A DNA stretch of 64,000 bases, taken from the NCBI RefSeq assembly GCF_008638365.1, contig NZ_VWVU01000004.1, positions 248,001 to 312,000 of the forward strand, written 5' to 3'. This DNA comes from Nocardiopsis quinghaiensis (GTDB lineage: Bacteria; Actinomycetota; Actinomycetes; Streptosporangiales; Streptosporangiaceae). A model generated the notes under the pieces. It did no database searches, was not told where the DNA came from, and was given only the letters and a program-made list of their open reading frames with translations. The position numbers were made by a program, and so were the translations under genes. Of this stretch, positions 16,731-25,707 are shown in pieces (positions within the stretch are counted from its first letter, which is position 1; every line of letters starts with the position of its first letter).

Positions 16731-17504
16731 GTGTTACTGGTGATCGGTTCGGCGCTGCTCGTGGTCGCGGTGGTCCTGCTCCCCCTCACGGTGTTCGCCC
16801 TGCTGCGCTGGCTGCGACAGCGCGGCCTGGCCCAGCTGCGCCCGGGGTCGCTGGCGGCACGGAAGGGCAGGCGCGTCACACTCACCGGTGTGGCCGCCCC
16901 CGGTCCCGGCGGGCCCATCGCCTCCAACCTGGCCGGCGCGGAGTGCGTGTGGCACGGCCACGAGGTGCTGCGCCACTACTGGCCGCTCAACCGCGACCCG
17001 GGGGAGGGCTCGGTCCGGGAGCGGGCCTGCGACTCCATCGCCGACCACGCCTCCGAGGACCTGTTCGGGATCGTGGCCGAGGGCCGCTCCGGCGACGCCG
17101 ACCGGGTCTTCGTCGATCCGACCGGTGCCGCCCCCCAAGGCGCCGAACTGTGCCTGAAGCGCCTGGTGGGCCGTCCTCAGCCGGGTGTGGCCTCCCCCGC
17201 CGACGACCTGCTGCCGCGTGTGCGCGGCCGGATCTCCGGCGTCTTCCGGGGCGAGACCATCGAGTTCGAGTACCGCGAGTGGGTGATCCGCCCAGGTGCC
17301 CGTGTGCGCGTCACCGGCCAGCTCCAGGTGCGCGGCGGACGCGTGGTCCTGGCCGCGTCCGAGGGCGGAACCCTCGGCATCGAGCACGGCGTGGGCGAAC
17401 AGCCGGTACGCGTCTCTCCCCGCCGGACCGAGGCGCTGGTGCTCACCGCGGTCCTCGTGGTCTGCTCGGTGGCGGGCGCCGTACTGACCGCCCTCGCGGT
17501 CTGA
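16731..17504 (+). CDS. GIDE/BAM-domain membrane protein (E3-ligase-like, no RING)
   Basis: 257 residues with a single N-terminal helix (LLVIGSALLVVAVVLLPLTVF), a central soluble domain containing ECVWHGHEVLRHYW and FEYREWVIRPGARVRVTGQL, and a C-terminal helix (ALVLTAVLVVCSVAGAVLTAL). This two-helix arrangement and central domain match the GIDE/BAM domain of mitochondrial MULAN/MAPL, found in actinobacteria without the RING finger. The function in bacteria is unknown. The GTG start at 16731 has AAAGGGG upstream. DsrE follows 14 bp later, so they are probably an operon. Confidence 0.75.
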   Translation: MLLVIGSALLVVAVVLLPLTVFALLRWLRQRGLAQLRPGSLAARKGRRVTLTGVAAPGPGGPIASNLAGAECVWHGHEVLRHYWPLNRDPGEGSVRERACDSIADHASEDLFGIVAEGRSGDADRVFVDPTGAAPQGAELCLKRLVGRPQPGVASPADDLLPRVRGRISGVFRGETIEFEYREWVIRPGARVRVTGQLQVRGGRVVLAASEGGTLGIEHGVGEQPVRVSPRRTEALVLTAVLVVCSVAGAVLTALAV

Positions 17505-17518
17505 GTAGGCTGGCGGCC

Positions 17519-17881
17519 ATGTCTCGTTCCTTGGTGATCAAGGTCACCGCCGGTGAGGACGACCCGGAGCGGTGCAACCAGGCCTTCACCGTGGCCGCCG
17601 CGGCCCTGGCCAGCGGTGTCGGCGTCTCGCTGTGGCTGACCGGGGAGTCGGCGTGGTTCGCGGTTCCCGGCCGTGCCGAGCGCTTCTCCCTGCCGCACGC
17701 GGCGCCCCTCAAGGACCTCCTCGACTCGGTGCTCGCGGCGGGCTCGGTGACGGTGTGCACCCAGTGCGCGGCCCGCCGCGACCTCACCCCGGACGACCTC
17801 ATCGCCGGGGTGCGCGTCGCCGGGGCCCCGACCTTCGTGGAGGAGGCCGTCCAGGAGGGCGCGCAGGCCCTCGTCTACTGA
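17519..17881 (+). CDS. DsrE/DsrF-like family protein
   Basis: 120 residues: SLVIKVTAGEDDPERCNQAF at the N-terminus, ASGVGVSLWLTGES in the middle and a CTQCAARR pair that could be redox or sulfur carrying. This is the small DsrE-like fold found in sulfur relay proteins; the cellular partner is unknown. It is 14 bp after the GIDE-domain gene. Confidence 0.85.
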   Translation: MSRSLVIKVTAGEDDPERCNQAFTVAAAALASGVGVSLWLTGESAWFAVPGRAERFSLPHAAPLKDLLDSVLAAGSVTVCTQCAARRDLTPDDLIAGVRVAGAPTFVEEAVQEGAQALVY

Positions 17882-17953
17882 GACGGCGCGCGTTGTCCAC
17901 AGGCCGGGAAGCGCTCTGGCGCGGCGCTCTCCCGCGGTCCTAACGTAGTAAAG

Positions 17954-17969
17954 GGGGGGTCCACCCCCC
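17954..17969. terminator. G6/C6 hairpin after the DsrE gene
   Basis: Six G and six C residues flank TCCA, forming a compact hairpin between the convergent dsrE-like and gpmA genes. Confidence 0.4.
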
Positions 17970-18020
17970 ACCCGCCTCGCCATGCCCTTCCGCCGGCGGA
18001 CGCTCCCGGCCCCCCGACAC

Positions 18021-18093
18021 GCCCGGTCCCCGGACACGGCCGTGCCCGCACCACCGGCGGCGGCGCGGGCACGGGAGCGGACGGGGACCGGGC
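18021..18093 (-). terminator. Nested double hairpin after gpmA
   Basis: An outer 12-bp stem (18021-18032 with 18082-18093) encloses an inner perfect 10-bp stem (18040-18049 with 18065-18074). It begins 15 bp past the gpmA stop on the minus strand. Confidence 0.65.
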
Positions 18094-18107
18094 GGGACCG
18101 GAGAGGG

Positions 18108-18854
18108 CTACTTCTTGCCCTGGTTGGCGACGGCCTCGATGGCGGCCTCGGCGGCCTCCGGGTCGAGGTAGGTGCCGCCGGGGTTGGTCGGCTTGAACCG
18201 CTCGTCCAGGTCGTACCGCAGCGGGATGCCCGTCGGGATGTTCAGCCCGGCGATGTCGGTGTCGCTGACGCCGTCCAGGTGCTTGACCAGCGCGCGCAGC
18301 GAGTTGCCGTGCGCGGCGACCAGCACGGTCCTGCCCGCGGCCAGGTCCGGGACGATCGAGTCGTACCAGTACGGCAGGGTGCGCTCCAGCACGTCCTTGA
18401 GGCACTCGGTGCGCGGCAGCAGCTCCGGCGGCAGATCGCCGTAGCGGGCGTCACCGGCCTGCGAGTAGGTGTCGCCGTCCGCGATGGGCGGCGGCGGGGT
18501 GTCGTAGGAGCGGCGCCAGATCATGAACTGCTCTTCGCCGTACTCCTCGCGCGTCTGAGCCTTGTCCTTGCCCTGGAGCGCACCGTAGTGGCGCTCGTTC
18601 AGACGCCAGGTGCGCTCGACCGGCAGCCAGTTCAGGTCGGCGGTCTCCAACGCCAGGTTCGCGGTGCGGATGGCGCGCTTGAGGAAGGAGGTGTAGACCA
18701 CGTCCGGCCGTACACCGGCCTCCCTGAGCAGCTCACCGCCCCGGCGGGCCTCCTCCTCGCCCGTGGCGGAGAGGTCGACGTCCACCCAGCCGGTGAACAG
18801 GCCCTTCGCGTTCCAGACACTCTCACCGTGTCGCAGCAGTACCAGAGTTCCCAT
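18108..18854 (-). CDS. gpmA: 2,3-bisphosphoglycerate-dependent phosphoglycerate mutase
   Basis: 248 residues. [18 protein letters not shown] carries the catalytic His, [13 protein letters not shown] the dPGM signature, and [18 protein letters not shown] the second His. Interconverts 3- and 2-phosphoglycerate in glycolysis and gluconeogenesis. Length and motifs are those of the family. The gene order gpmA, ybjN, mshA on one strand is conserved in actinomycetes. Confidence 0.96.
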   Translation of the reverse strand: MGTLVLLRHGESVWNAKGLFTGWVDVDLSATGEEEARRGGELLREAGVRPDVVYTSFLKRAIRTANLALETADLNWLPVERTWRLNERHYGALQGKDKAQTREEYGEEQFMIWRRSYDTPPPPIADGDTYSQAGDARYGDLPPELLPRTECLKDVLERTLPYWYDSIVPDLAAGRTVLVAAHGNSLRALVKHLDGVSDTDIAGLNIPTGIPLRYDLDERFKPTNPGGTYLDPEAAEAAIEAVANQGKK

Positions 18855-18912
18855 GGGGCCAGCCTAGCCACCCGTCCCCGAGCCACGGAGCCCGGGAGCC
18901 CACCCGTCGCCC

Positions 18913-19425
18913 CTACCGGTCCTCTCCCGGCCCGACCAGGTGGGCGAACGACCTCAGATTGCGCATGTCGTGGCCGCGTTCGGCCCGCCACCGCCACTCC
19001 TTGCGGATCGCCGACGCGAACCCCCGCTCCAGCGCCCCGTTGAAGTTCTCGTCCGAGTAGGTGAGCACGCACCCCAGCAGCCGGTCGACCTCGTCGGGGG
19101 TGACCCCCTCCAGCGGCAGGCGGCCGCGGATGTACACGTCGCCGACCTCGTCCGCGACGAACGCCATCCCGTACATGTCCGCGTTCCGGCGCATCAGCCA
19201 CAGGTAGAAGCCGGCGTGGTTCTCGTCCGGCTGGCGGCAGAAGAACGACGTCAGGGTGAGGCTGTGCGGACCCGCCTCCAGCCACACGAGGGTCTTGAGC
19301 TTGGCCCTGCCCGGCAGGGTGACCAGGAACGCTCCCTCCCGGGGACGCTCCACCTCCAGTCCGGACTCCGCCACGGCGGCGGTGATCGCCTCGACCGCGG
19401 CACCGCGGGCCGCTTCCCTACCCAC
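18913..19425 (-). CDS. YbjN domain-containing protein
   Basis: 170 residues of the YbjN fold, related to type III secretion chaperones. FYLWLMRRNADMYGMAFVAD and DVYIRGRLPLEGVTPDEVDRLLG are typical of the actinobacterial subgroup that sits beside mshA. A binding or chaperone role is inferred; no catalytic residues are evident. The GTG start has AGGAGGG eight nt upstream. It is 18 bp downstream of mshA. Confidence 0.88.
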   Translation of the reverse strand: MGREAARGAAVEAITAAVAESGLEVERPREGAFLVTLPGRAKLKTLVWLEAGPHSLTLTSFFCRQPDENHAGFYLWLMRRNADMYGMAFVADEVGDVYIRGRLPLEGVTPDEVDRLLGCVLTYSDENFNGALERGFASAIRKEWRWRAERGHDMRNLRSFAHLVGPGEDR

Positions 19426-19443
19426 TCGTACATCCCTCCTCGG

Positions 19444-20742
19444 TCACCTGCACGCGGCCAGCGGCAGCACGCGCGGGGCCGTACTCGCCCGGTACACGTC
19501 AAGCAGTTCGTCCACGGTCCGCGACCAGCCCAGGGTGGCGGCGTGCCCGGGCGCCGCCATCGCCAGCTTGTCACGCCACATCGGTTCGGAGATCATCCGG
19601 TGCAGCTCGGCCGCGTAGTCAGCCGGATCGTGCCCCCGCACCAGGACCCCGGACACCCCGTCCGCCACCGCCGTGGCCAGTCCGCCCACGCGCGCGGCCA
19701 GCACCGGGGTGCCGCAGGCCTGCGACTCCACCGCCACCAGGCCGAACGACTCCGAGTAGGACGGGACCACGGTCACCGCGGCCGCGCGGTAGTAGTCGGC
19801 CAGCCGCTCACGGCTCTGCGGCGGTTCGATCCGCACCACGTCCGCCACGCCCAGCGAGCGGGCCAGGTCGGTGAGCAGTCCGGGTTCGCGCATCCCGCCG
19901 CCGGACAGGCCGCCGACCACGCCCACCACCAGGCGCGGGCGCAGCGAGGGATCGCGCTCCAGGAGTTCGGCCGCCGCGCGGATGAGCACGTCGGGGGCCT
20001 TCAACCGCTGCACGCGTCCCACGAACAGCAGCAGCTCGGTGCCGGCGGGCAGCCCGATCCGCGTCAGCGCCTCCTGCCGGGAGCCGGGGCTGAACACCTC
20101 CAGGTCCACACCGGGCGGGATGACGCTGATCTGGTGGTCGCGGGCACCGTAGTGGTCCCTGAGCTGGCGGGCCTCGTCGTCGGTGTTGGCGATCAGCCGG
20201 TCGGCCTGGCGGACGAGCTGGTCCTCCCCGAGCACCCGGTTCTCGGGCTCGGGGTCGTCCCCCTCGGCCAGGGAGGCGTTCTTCACCCGGGCCATGGTGT
20301 GCATGGACTGCACCAGGGGCACGCCCCAGCGACGGGCGGCCATCACACCTGCCTGGCCCGACAGCCAGTAGTGGCCGTGTACGAGGTCGTAGTGTCCGGG
20401 CTCGCTCTGGGCCTCGGCCCGCAGCATCCCGAAGACGAACGGACACAGGTGCTCGGCGAGGGTGTTCTTGTCCAGACGGCCGTAGGGGCCCGCGGGCACG
20501 TGCCGCACGTTCACACCCGGGGCGAGCTCCACCAGCGGGGGCAGGTCGGGGCTGGTCGCGCGGGTGAACACGTCCACGGCCACGCCGCGTTCGGCCATGC
20601 GCCGGGCCACCTCGACCACGTACACGTTCATGCCGCCCGCGTCGCCGGTACCGGGCTGGTCGAGCGGGGAGGTGTGCAGACTGACGGTCGCGACCCGGTA
20701 CGGGACCGACGTCCGTCCTCCCACGGGAACGATTCCAGACAC
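19444..20742 (-). CDS. mshA: D-inositol-3-phosphate glycosyltransferase (mycothiol step 1)
   Basis: 432 residues of the GT4 GT-B fold. The N-terminus has LHTSPLDQPGTGDAGGMNVYV, the donor-phosphate region MshA is known for; the C-terminal domain has VVPSYSESFGLVAVESQACGTPV with the E-x7-E motif. It adds GlcNAc to 1-L-inositol-1-phosphate, the first committed step of mycothiol synthesis. Start is GTG. Presence of mshA places the organism among mycothiol-using actinobacteria. Confidence 0.95.
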   Translation of the reverse strand: MSGIVPVGGRTSVPYRVATVSLHTSPLDQPGTGDAGGMNVYVVEVARRMAERGVAVDVFTRATSPDLPPLVELAPGVNVRHVPAGPYGRLDKNTLAEHLCPFVFGMLRAEAQSEPGHYDLVHGHYWLSGQAGVMAARRWGVPLVQSMHTMARVKNASLAEGDDPEPENRVLGEDQLVRQADRLIANTDDEARQLRDHYGARDHQISVIPPGVDLEVFSPGSRQEALTRIGLPAGTELLLFVGRVQRLKAPDVLIRAAAELLERDPSLRPRLVVGVVGGLSGGGMREPGLLTDLARSLGVADVVRIEPPQSRERLADYYRAAAVTVVPSYSESFGLVAVESQACGTPVLAARVGGLATAVADGVSGVLVRGHDPADYAAELHRMISEPMWRDKLAMAAPGHAATLGWSRTVDELLDVYRASTAPRVLPLAACR

Positions 20743-21020
20743 CGGGCGGGTCCCTTCAGGTCGTGTGCACAGCCGCTGTCGTCAACAGCGACGAAGGTAC
20801 ACACTGTTCCCCACCGCTTCGTTCGAGGGGCCGGGTGTCGACCCCGGGCGGCCCACGGTGTAGCCGGCCGGCCGCGCGCCAGGAAGCCGCCGGTGGCGGG
20901 GGAGGGAACACCCCCACGCCGCGAGGCCGCGGCCCCCGCGGGAACGGAGCGTGGCGACCGTCACAGGGAGAACCCGCCGACGGCACGCGGCGCGCGTGTC
21001 CACGGTCCGCTCCCCGGGGG

Positions 21021-22004
21021 TCAGACGGCGATGGAGTGCCGCAGCCGCAGTTCGTCGGGGTAGGGGCGGAGGTAGGTCTGGTCGCGTGCCCACGCGACGT
21101 CCTCCGCCGCGCAGTGGTGGCGCAGCAGGGCCACCGGGACGCTCAGCGGTACCTGCTCCTGCCGGTAGTCCTCGATCGCCGCCAACAGGTCGTGCCTGCG
21201 GGCGTCGTCCAGCAGCGGGCTCAGCATCCCGAAGGCGTGCTGAAGGGCGTTGACGTGCTTGCCCCGGCTCGAACGCACCGCCATCGCCCGGTGGAACGCG
21301 TCCGTGTACGCGGCCTCGGTCTCCTCAGGAGCAGCGACGCCCGCGCGTGCCACGATCCGGCCCGTCTCCCGGTAGCCCTCGGGCGAGTGCGACATCAGCT
21401 GAAGCTTGTGGCGTGTGTGCAGTGCGACCAGGTCGCGCGGGTACCAGGGCGACTCCCACAGCTCCCGCAGCCTGGCGTACGCGAACACCCGTTGCACGAA
21501 CCCCTCGCGCAGCACGGGGTCCGTCAGGCGGCCCTGTTCCTCCACGGGCAGCGCGGGCAGGAGCTCGGTGAGGCGCCGCGCGAAGGCCCCTCGCCCCTTG
21601 CCGTCCACCCGGTCGCCGTCGTCGTCGAACACCGGTAGGGCGAAGAGGCCGCAACTCGGCGACTTGTTCTTGAACACGTACCCGTCCAGACGGCGCAGCT
21701 GGGCCAGGTGGTGGTCGGCGGTCCGCGCCAGCTCGTCCGAGTGGTCGGCCCCGTCGGCACTGGAGACGACCCTGTCCTCCCCCTCCCGGCGCTGCAGGCG
21801 CAGGGTGGGGCGCGGGACGCCCAGGCCGATCTCCGCCTCCGGGCAGACCGGGAGCCAGTCCACGTGGCGGTCGAGCTCGTCGGTGAGGAAGCGTGAGCGC
21901 GAGTGCCCCCCGTTGTAACGCACCGGGGCGCCGAGCAGGCAGCTGGACACGCCGATCCGGGGACGGGCCGCTTGTGTGTTCGCAGGTGAGAAGCTCGTCT
22001 CCAT
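21021..22004 (-). CDS. DUF523 and DUF1722 domain protein
   Basis: 327 residues with two domains. The N-terminal DUF523 (about 15-150) starts IGVSSCLLGAPVRYNGGHSR and includes FKNKSPSCGL, with conserved cysteines; the C-terminal DUF1722 (about 190-310) includes HTRHKLQLMSHSPEGYRETG. The fusion is common beside photolyase genes, and a photolyase lies divergently 95 bp away here. The Cys residues could bind a metal or cluster. A DNA-repair or light-linked role is suggested only by that neighbourhood. Confidence 0.88.
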   Translation of the reverse strand: METSFSPANTQAARPRIGVSSCLLGAPVRYNGGHSRSRFLTDELDRHVDWLPVCPEAEIGLGVPRPTLRLQRREGEDRVVSSADGADHSDELARTADHHLAQLRRLDGYVFKNKSPSCGLFALPVFDDDGDRVDGKGRGAFARRLTELLPALPVEEQGRLTDPVLREGFVQRVFAYARLRELWESPWYPRDLVALHTRHKLQLMSHSPEGYRETGRIVARAGVAAPEETEAAYTDAFHRAMAVRSSRGKHVNALQHAFGMLSPLLDDARRHDLLAAIEDYRQEQVPLSVPVALLRHHCAAEDVAWARDQTYLRPYPDELRLRHSIAV

Positions 22005-22099
22005 GAAACGTTCCTACCCGGCCGCCGACCCCGGCACCGGGTTTTCCACAGGAAGGATCCTGAGTTCACGCTCGAATGTGACGGGTGAAGGAGTACCTC

Positions 22100-23401
22100 T
22101 TGGCCTCGGCCACCCTCGTCCTGTTCACCCAGGACCTCCGCGTCCACGACCATCCGGCCCTGGCCGCCGCGCTCGAACGCCCCGGTCCGACCCTGCCGGT
22201 GTTCGTGCTCGACCCCGCCGTGGCGGAGCGGTCCGCGCGCAACCGCGCCGTCCTGCTCGCCGACGCCCTCGCCGACCTGCGGGCCGCGCTGCGCGAACGA
22301 GGAGGCGACCTGGTCCTCCGCCGGGGGGACACGGCCGAGGAGGTCGCCGCCCTGGCCGGGGCCGCCGGAGCCGGAACCGTGCACGTCACCGACGGCGTCA
22401 GCTCCCTCGCCGCCCGCCGCGTGCGTCGCCTGCGCGAGGCGGGCCTGGACGTGCGCGCCTTTCCCGGGCTCACCGTCGTCCCTCCGGGGGAGGCCGTCCC
22501 CGCCGGTGGAGACCACTACAAGGTGTTCACGCCCTACTGGAGGGCGTGGGAGGCCCACGCCTGGCGCGAACCGGCTCCGGTCCCGGACCGCGTGCACCTG
22601 CCCGAGGGCCTGGCGCCCGGCAATCCTCCCCGCGGGGACGAGGGCGGCTTGGGCGGGCTCGCCGAGGAGCTGCCCCGGGGCGGCGAGCGCGCGGCTCGCG
22701 CACGCCTGGACTCCTGGCTGAGGCGGGGGCTGGCCGACTACCCCGGCCGGCACGACGACCTGCCCGGAGCCGCCACCTCGCGCCTGTCGGCCGATCTGCG
22801 CCTGGGCTGCCTGTCCCCGCTGGAGGTCGCCCTGTCCGCGAGGGACCGGCCCGGCGGCGACGCGTTCGTCCGCCAGCTCGCCTGGCGCGACTTCCACCAC
22901 CAGGCCACCTCGGCCTTTCCCGGGATGAACGTCCGTGACTACCGGCCCCGCGACAGGCGGTGGCGCGACGACCCCGACGCCCTCGGCGCCTGGATGGAGG
23001 GACGGACCGGCGTGCCGATCGTGGACGCCGGGATGCGCCAGCTGCTGCGGGAGGGGTTCATGCACAACCGCGCGCGCATGATCACCGCCGCGTTCCTCAC
23101 ACGGACCCTGCGCGTGCACTGGCGCCAGGGCGCCGACCACTTCCACGCCCACCTCACGGACGGGGACGTGGCGAACAACTACGGCAACTGGCAGTGGGTG
23201 GCGGGCACCGGTAACGACACCCGGCCCAACCGTTCTTTCAACCCGCTGCGCCAGGCCCGCCGGTTCGACCCCGACGGCGTCTACGTCCGCCGCCACCTGC
23301 CCGAGCTGGCCGACCTGCCCGGCGGACGGGCCCACACCCCGTGGCGGGAGGGGCGCCCGCCCCGCGGCTATCCGCCGCCCATCGGTGACCCCGGCCACTG
23401 A
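22100..23401 (+). CDS. phr: Deoxyribodipyrimidine photolyase (class I CPD-type)
   Basis: 433 residues of the cryptochrome/photolyase family. The N-terminal antenna domain contains LFTQDLRVHDHPAL; the C-terminal FAD domain contains GVPIVDAGMRQLLREGFMHNRARM and NNYGNWQWVAGTGNDTRP, the signature for flavin and dimer binding. It splits UV-induced cyclobutane dimers using blue light. A TTG start at 22100 is favoured because AAGGAG lies six nt upstream; GTG 22085 is the longer alternative. Divergent from the DUF523/DUF1722 gene. Confidence 0.92.
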   Translation: MASATLVLFTQDLRVHDHPALAAALERPGPTLPVFVLDPAVAERSARNRAVLLADALADLRAALRERGGDLVLRRGDTAEEVAALAGAAGAGTVHVTDGVSSLAARRVRRLREAGLDVRAFPGLTVVPPGEAVPAGGDHYKVFTPYWRAWEAHAWREPAPVPDRVHLPEGLAPGNPPRGDEGGLGGLAEELPRGGERAARARLDSWLRRGLADYPGRHDDLPGAATSRLSADLRLGCLSPLEVALSARDRPGGDAFVRQLAWRDFHHQATSAFPGMNVRDYRPRDRRWRDDPDALGAWMEGRTGVPIVDAGMRQLLREGFMHNRARMITAAFLTRTLRVHWRQGADHFHAHLTDGDVANNYGNWQWVAGTGNDTRPNRSFNPLRQARRFDPDGVYVRRHLPELADLPGGRAHTPWREGRPPRGYPPPIGDPGH

Positions 23402-23450
23402 GACCGGACACGGCCGACGCCCCGCTCCCGCAGGCGGGCACGGGGACGGG

Positions 23451-23981
23451 TCAGCGGGGGGCGAAGGCCGTCTGGAAGGCCCGGAACGCGGTGTCGTCGA
23501 ACAGGACCATGCGGATCTCCGGCACACGGACCCGCGCCGAGTGGACCGCCCAGGCGGCGATGCGCGCGGCGTCCGCGACCGGCCACCTGTAGGTGCCCGC
23601 GGAGATGGCGGGGAAGGCGATCGACTCCGCGCCCAGCTCGTGGGCGACCCGCAGGGACTCGCCGTAGCAGGAGACGAGCAGCGCGCTCCGGTCCTCGGCG
23701 GTGCTGTGGACCGGGCCGACGGTGTGGACCACCCACCGGGCGGGCAGCCGCCCGGCCGTGGTCGCCACCGCGTTCCCGACGGGCAGCCCGCTCCCGTAGT
23801 GCCCGGCGCGCAGCTGGCGGCACTCCTCCAGGATGGAGTCGCCGCCCTTGCGGTGGATGGCGCCGTCCACCCCGCCGCCGCCCAGGAGGGAGCTGTTGGC
23901 GGCGTTGACGATCGCGTCGACGCTCTGCTCGGTGATGTCGCCCCGGACGACGGAGATCCGGGAATGGTTCGGGGAGGCCAT
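23451..23981 (-). CDS. Macrodomain protein, O-acetyl-ADP-ribose deacetylase-like
   Basis: 176 residues of the macrodomain fold. VVRGDITEQSVDAIVNAANSSL contains the adenine and ribose-contacting Asp and Asn residues; GGGGVDGAIHRKGG is the glycine loop; SIAFPAISAGTYRWP the distal phosphate loop. Such enzymes remove ADP-ribose or acetyl groups from ADP-ribosylated substrates. ATG 23981 follows GGAAGGAAG; in-frame upstream sequence is probably not translated. Confidence 0.92.
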   Translation of the reverse strand: MASPNHSRISVVRGDITEQSVDAIVNAANSSLLGGGGVDGAIHRKGGDSILEECRQLRAGHYGSGLPVGNAVATTAGRLPARWVVHTVGPVHSTAEDRSALLVSCYGESLRVAHELGAESIAFPAISAGTYRWPVADAARIAAWAVHSARVRVPEIRMVLFDDTAFRAFQTAFAPR

Positions 23982-24167
23982 GGTGGTGCTTCCTTCCGGT
24001 GCTCGGGGGCAGTATCGACCCGGAGGGCGGTGGGAGTCCAGCCCTCCGGGGCGGGGACGCGTGATCGTTTTCACGGGTGTCGCCACCTGCCGGAAGGGGG
24101 CCGGACCCCCTCTGACCGGAAGCACGTGCTCCCTTGTCCCGTAGGTGATGAGGATTTAACCTGGGGG

Positions 24168-24200
24168 TACGACAACCGGTAGTACGACCCCCGGTAGACT
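24168..24200 (+). promoter_or_regulatory. Tandem operator repeats and leaderless promoter of blaI
   Basis: Two abutting 15-bp repeats, TACGACAACCGGTAG (24168-24182) and TACGACCCCCGGTAG (24183-24197), differ at two positions; their junction forms the near-palindrome GGTAGTACGACC. TAGACT (24195-24200) ends 7 nt before the BlaI ATG, implying leaderless mRNA with the repeats covering the promoter. Autorepression by BlaI is inferred. Confidence 0.6.
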
Positions 24201-24207
24201 CACAGGC

Positions 24208-24570
24208 ATGAATCGGCTTGGCGAACTCGAACGCGCGGTGATGGATGTACTGTGGGCACGGAACGAACCAATGACGGTCCGTGAGGTCGGCAAGGCTCTC
24301 GCCGAACGCGACCTGGCGCACACGACCGTCATGACCGTGCTCGACAGGCTCGCCAAGAAGAAGGTCGTCACCCGGGCACGTGAGGGTCGTGCGTGGCGTT
24401 ACCGTCCGGCAGCCAGCCGCGAGGCATACGTCTCCGAGTTGATGTTCGACGCGCTCGGGCAGACGGGAGACCGCGACGCCGCCCTAGCCGCCTTCGTCCA
24501 GTCCATGGACGGCGAGCAGGCTGAAGCGCTTCGGCGCGCACTCGCGGAAACCGAGCAGCCAAGGAACTAG
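24208..24570 (+). CDS. BlaI/MecI/CopY family transcriptional regulator
   Basis: 120 residues. The winged-helix N-terminus (LGELERAVMDVLWARNEPMTVREV, then AHTTVMTVLDRLAKKKVVTR) is the BlaI DNA-binding domain, followed by a dimerising C-terminal helix pair. These repressors are inactivated by site-specific proteolysis from a partner M56 peptidase, which is encoded five bases downstream. Likely leaderless and autoregulated through the repeats at 24168-24197. The regulated target, such as a beta-lactamase, is not in the immediate vicinity. Confidence 0.92.
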   Translation: MNRLGELERAVMDVLWARNEPMTVREVGKALAERDLAHTTVMTVLDRLAKKKVVTRAREGRAWRYRPAASREAYVSELMFDALGQTGDRDAALAAFVQSMDGEQAEALRRALAETEQPRN

Positions 24571-24575
24571 TCCGT

Positions 24576-25520
24576 ATGGTCAGTGCCGCACTCCTCACCC
24601 TCGTCGCGGTCTGCTGCCTCATCGCCATGGAAGTCCTTCACCGGGCGGAGTGGCCCTCCCGAGGCCCCTACACCGCCGTGATCACCTGGCAGGCTCTGGG
24701 CCTGGCCTGGGGTGTGTCCACCATCGGCGCGCTGCTGGCCTTCGGACTCTCCTCCTACCAGCTCGGCGCGGCCGGGGGCGCCATGGCCCTGGCCACCGAC
24801 GCCTTCACCGGCGAACTGCTCCTCGCCGAGCTCTCCCAGGGCTTCGAGGGCATCACCCACATCGCTGCCGTGGTCCTGGCGATCGCGCTGACCCTCGTGC
24901 TCTTCTGCGGTCTGGTCGCCTCCTTCGTCCACGTGGTCCGCGTGCGCCGGCGCCACTACGACCTCCTCGAACTCGTCGCCAGCGACCACCCCGCCGTTCC
25001 CGGCGCCCGCGTGGTCGACCACCCGGCGGCCGCCGCGTACTGCCTCCCGGGTGTGCTCCGCTCGCAGGTGGTCATCAGCGCGGGAGCCCTCGCGGTCCTC
25101 GACAACCGGGAGCTGGCCGCCGTCCTGGCCCACGAGCGCGCGCACCTGCGCCAGCGCCACGACCTCGTGCTGCTGCCGTTCTCCTCCCTCAAACGCGCCT
25201 TCCCGCGGGTCCGCCTGGTGCGCACCTACTACGAGAGCGTCGCGCTGCTCATCGAGATGTGCGCCGACGACCAGGCCCGCCGCAAGAGCTCCTCGCGCGA
25301 GCTGGCCATGGCGCTGCTGCGCTTCGGCGCCGCGGGACCGGCCCCGGTGCCCGCCGGGGCGATGGCCGCCGTGCCCGAGGCCGAACCCGGTGTGATGCGG
25401 CGCGTCAACCGCCTCCTGCGCCCCGACGACGAACTCTCGTACCACACGGGAGCCTTCATCATGGGCGGCTCCGCATTCCTCCTGGCGACGGTCACCTGTC
25501 TCTGGCACATCCCCCTCTGA
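24576..25520 (+). CDS. M56 family membrane metallopeptidase (BlaR1-like, no sensor domain)
   Basis: 314 residues with about four membrane helices. The zinc motif HERAH is at residues 186-190, in VLAHERAHLRQRHD, followed by a conserved Asp/Glu pair in LIEMCADDQA. It lacks the extracellular penicillin-binding sensor of BlaR1 and ends with a short hydrophobic helix. By analogy it could cleave the BlaI neighbour on an unknown signal. ATG is 5 bp after the blaI stop, indicating coupled translation. Confidence 0.9.
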   Translation: MVSAALLTLVAVCCLIAMEVLHRAEWPSRGPYTAVITWQALGLAWGVSTIGALLAFGLSSYQLGAAGGAMALATDAFTGELLLAELSQGFEGITHIAAVVLAIALTLVLFCGLVASFVHVVRVRRRHYDLLELVASDHPAVPGARVVDHPAAAAYCLPGVLRSQVVISAGALAVLDNRELAAVLAHERAHLRQRHDLVLLPFSSLKRAFPRVRLVRTYYESVALLIEMCADDQARRKSSSRELAMALLRFGAAGPAPVPAGAMAAVPEAEPGVMRRVNRLLRPDDELSYHTGAFIMGGSAFLLATVTCLWHIPL

Positions 25521-25707
25521 CCGGTGGCGACCAGCCGCCTTCCGCCCGGGCCGGTCCGCGAACGGAAGCGCCCGGCCCCTCTCCGCCGTCCCGCCCCGGT
25601 GGCACGCGTGTGATTCGGGCCTCCGCGGGCACGATCGGCGCCGCCGGTCCGTTTACGGTGGAGAGCGGGCGGACCCCCCGCTCGGAACGTCCTCGGGAGT
25701 GTGCGTT

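Noticed and set aside
18940-21063. A 707-residue plus-strand open frame opposite ybjN and mshA
   Set aside because: It runs antisense to two well-supported genes and has Gly/Arg/His-rich composition typical of open frames in GC-rich DNA with low stop-codon frequency.
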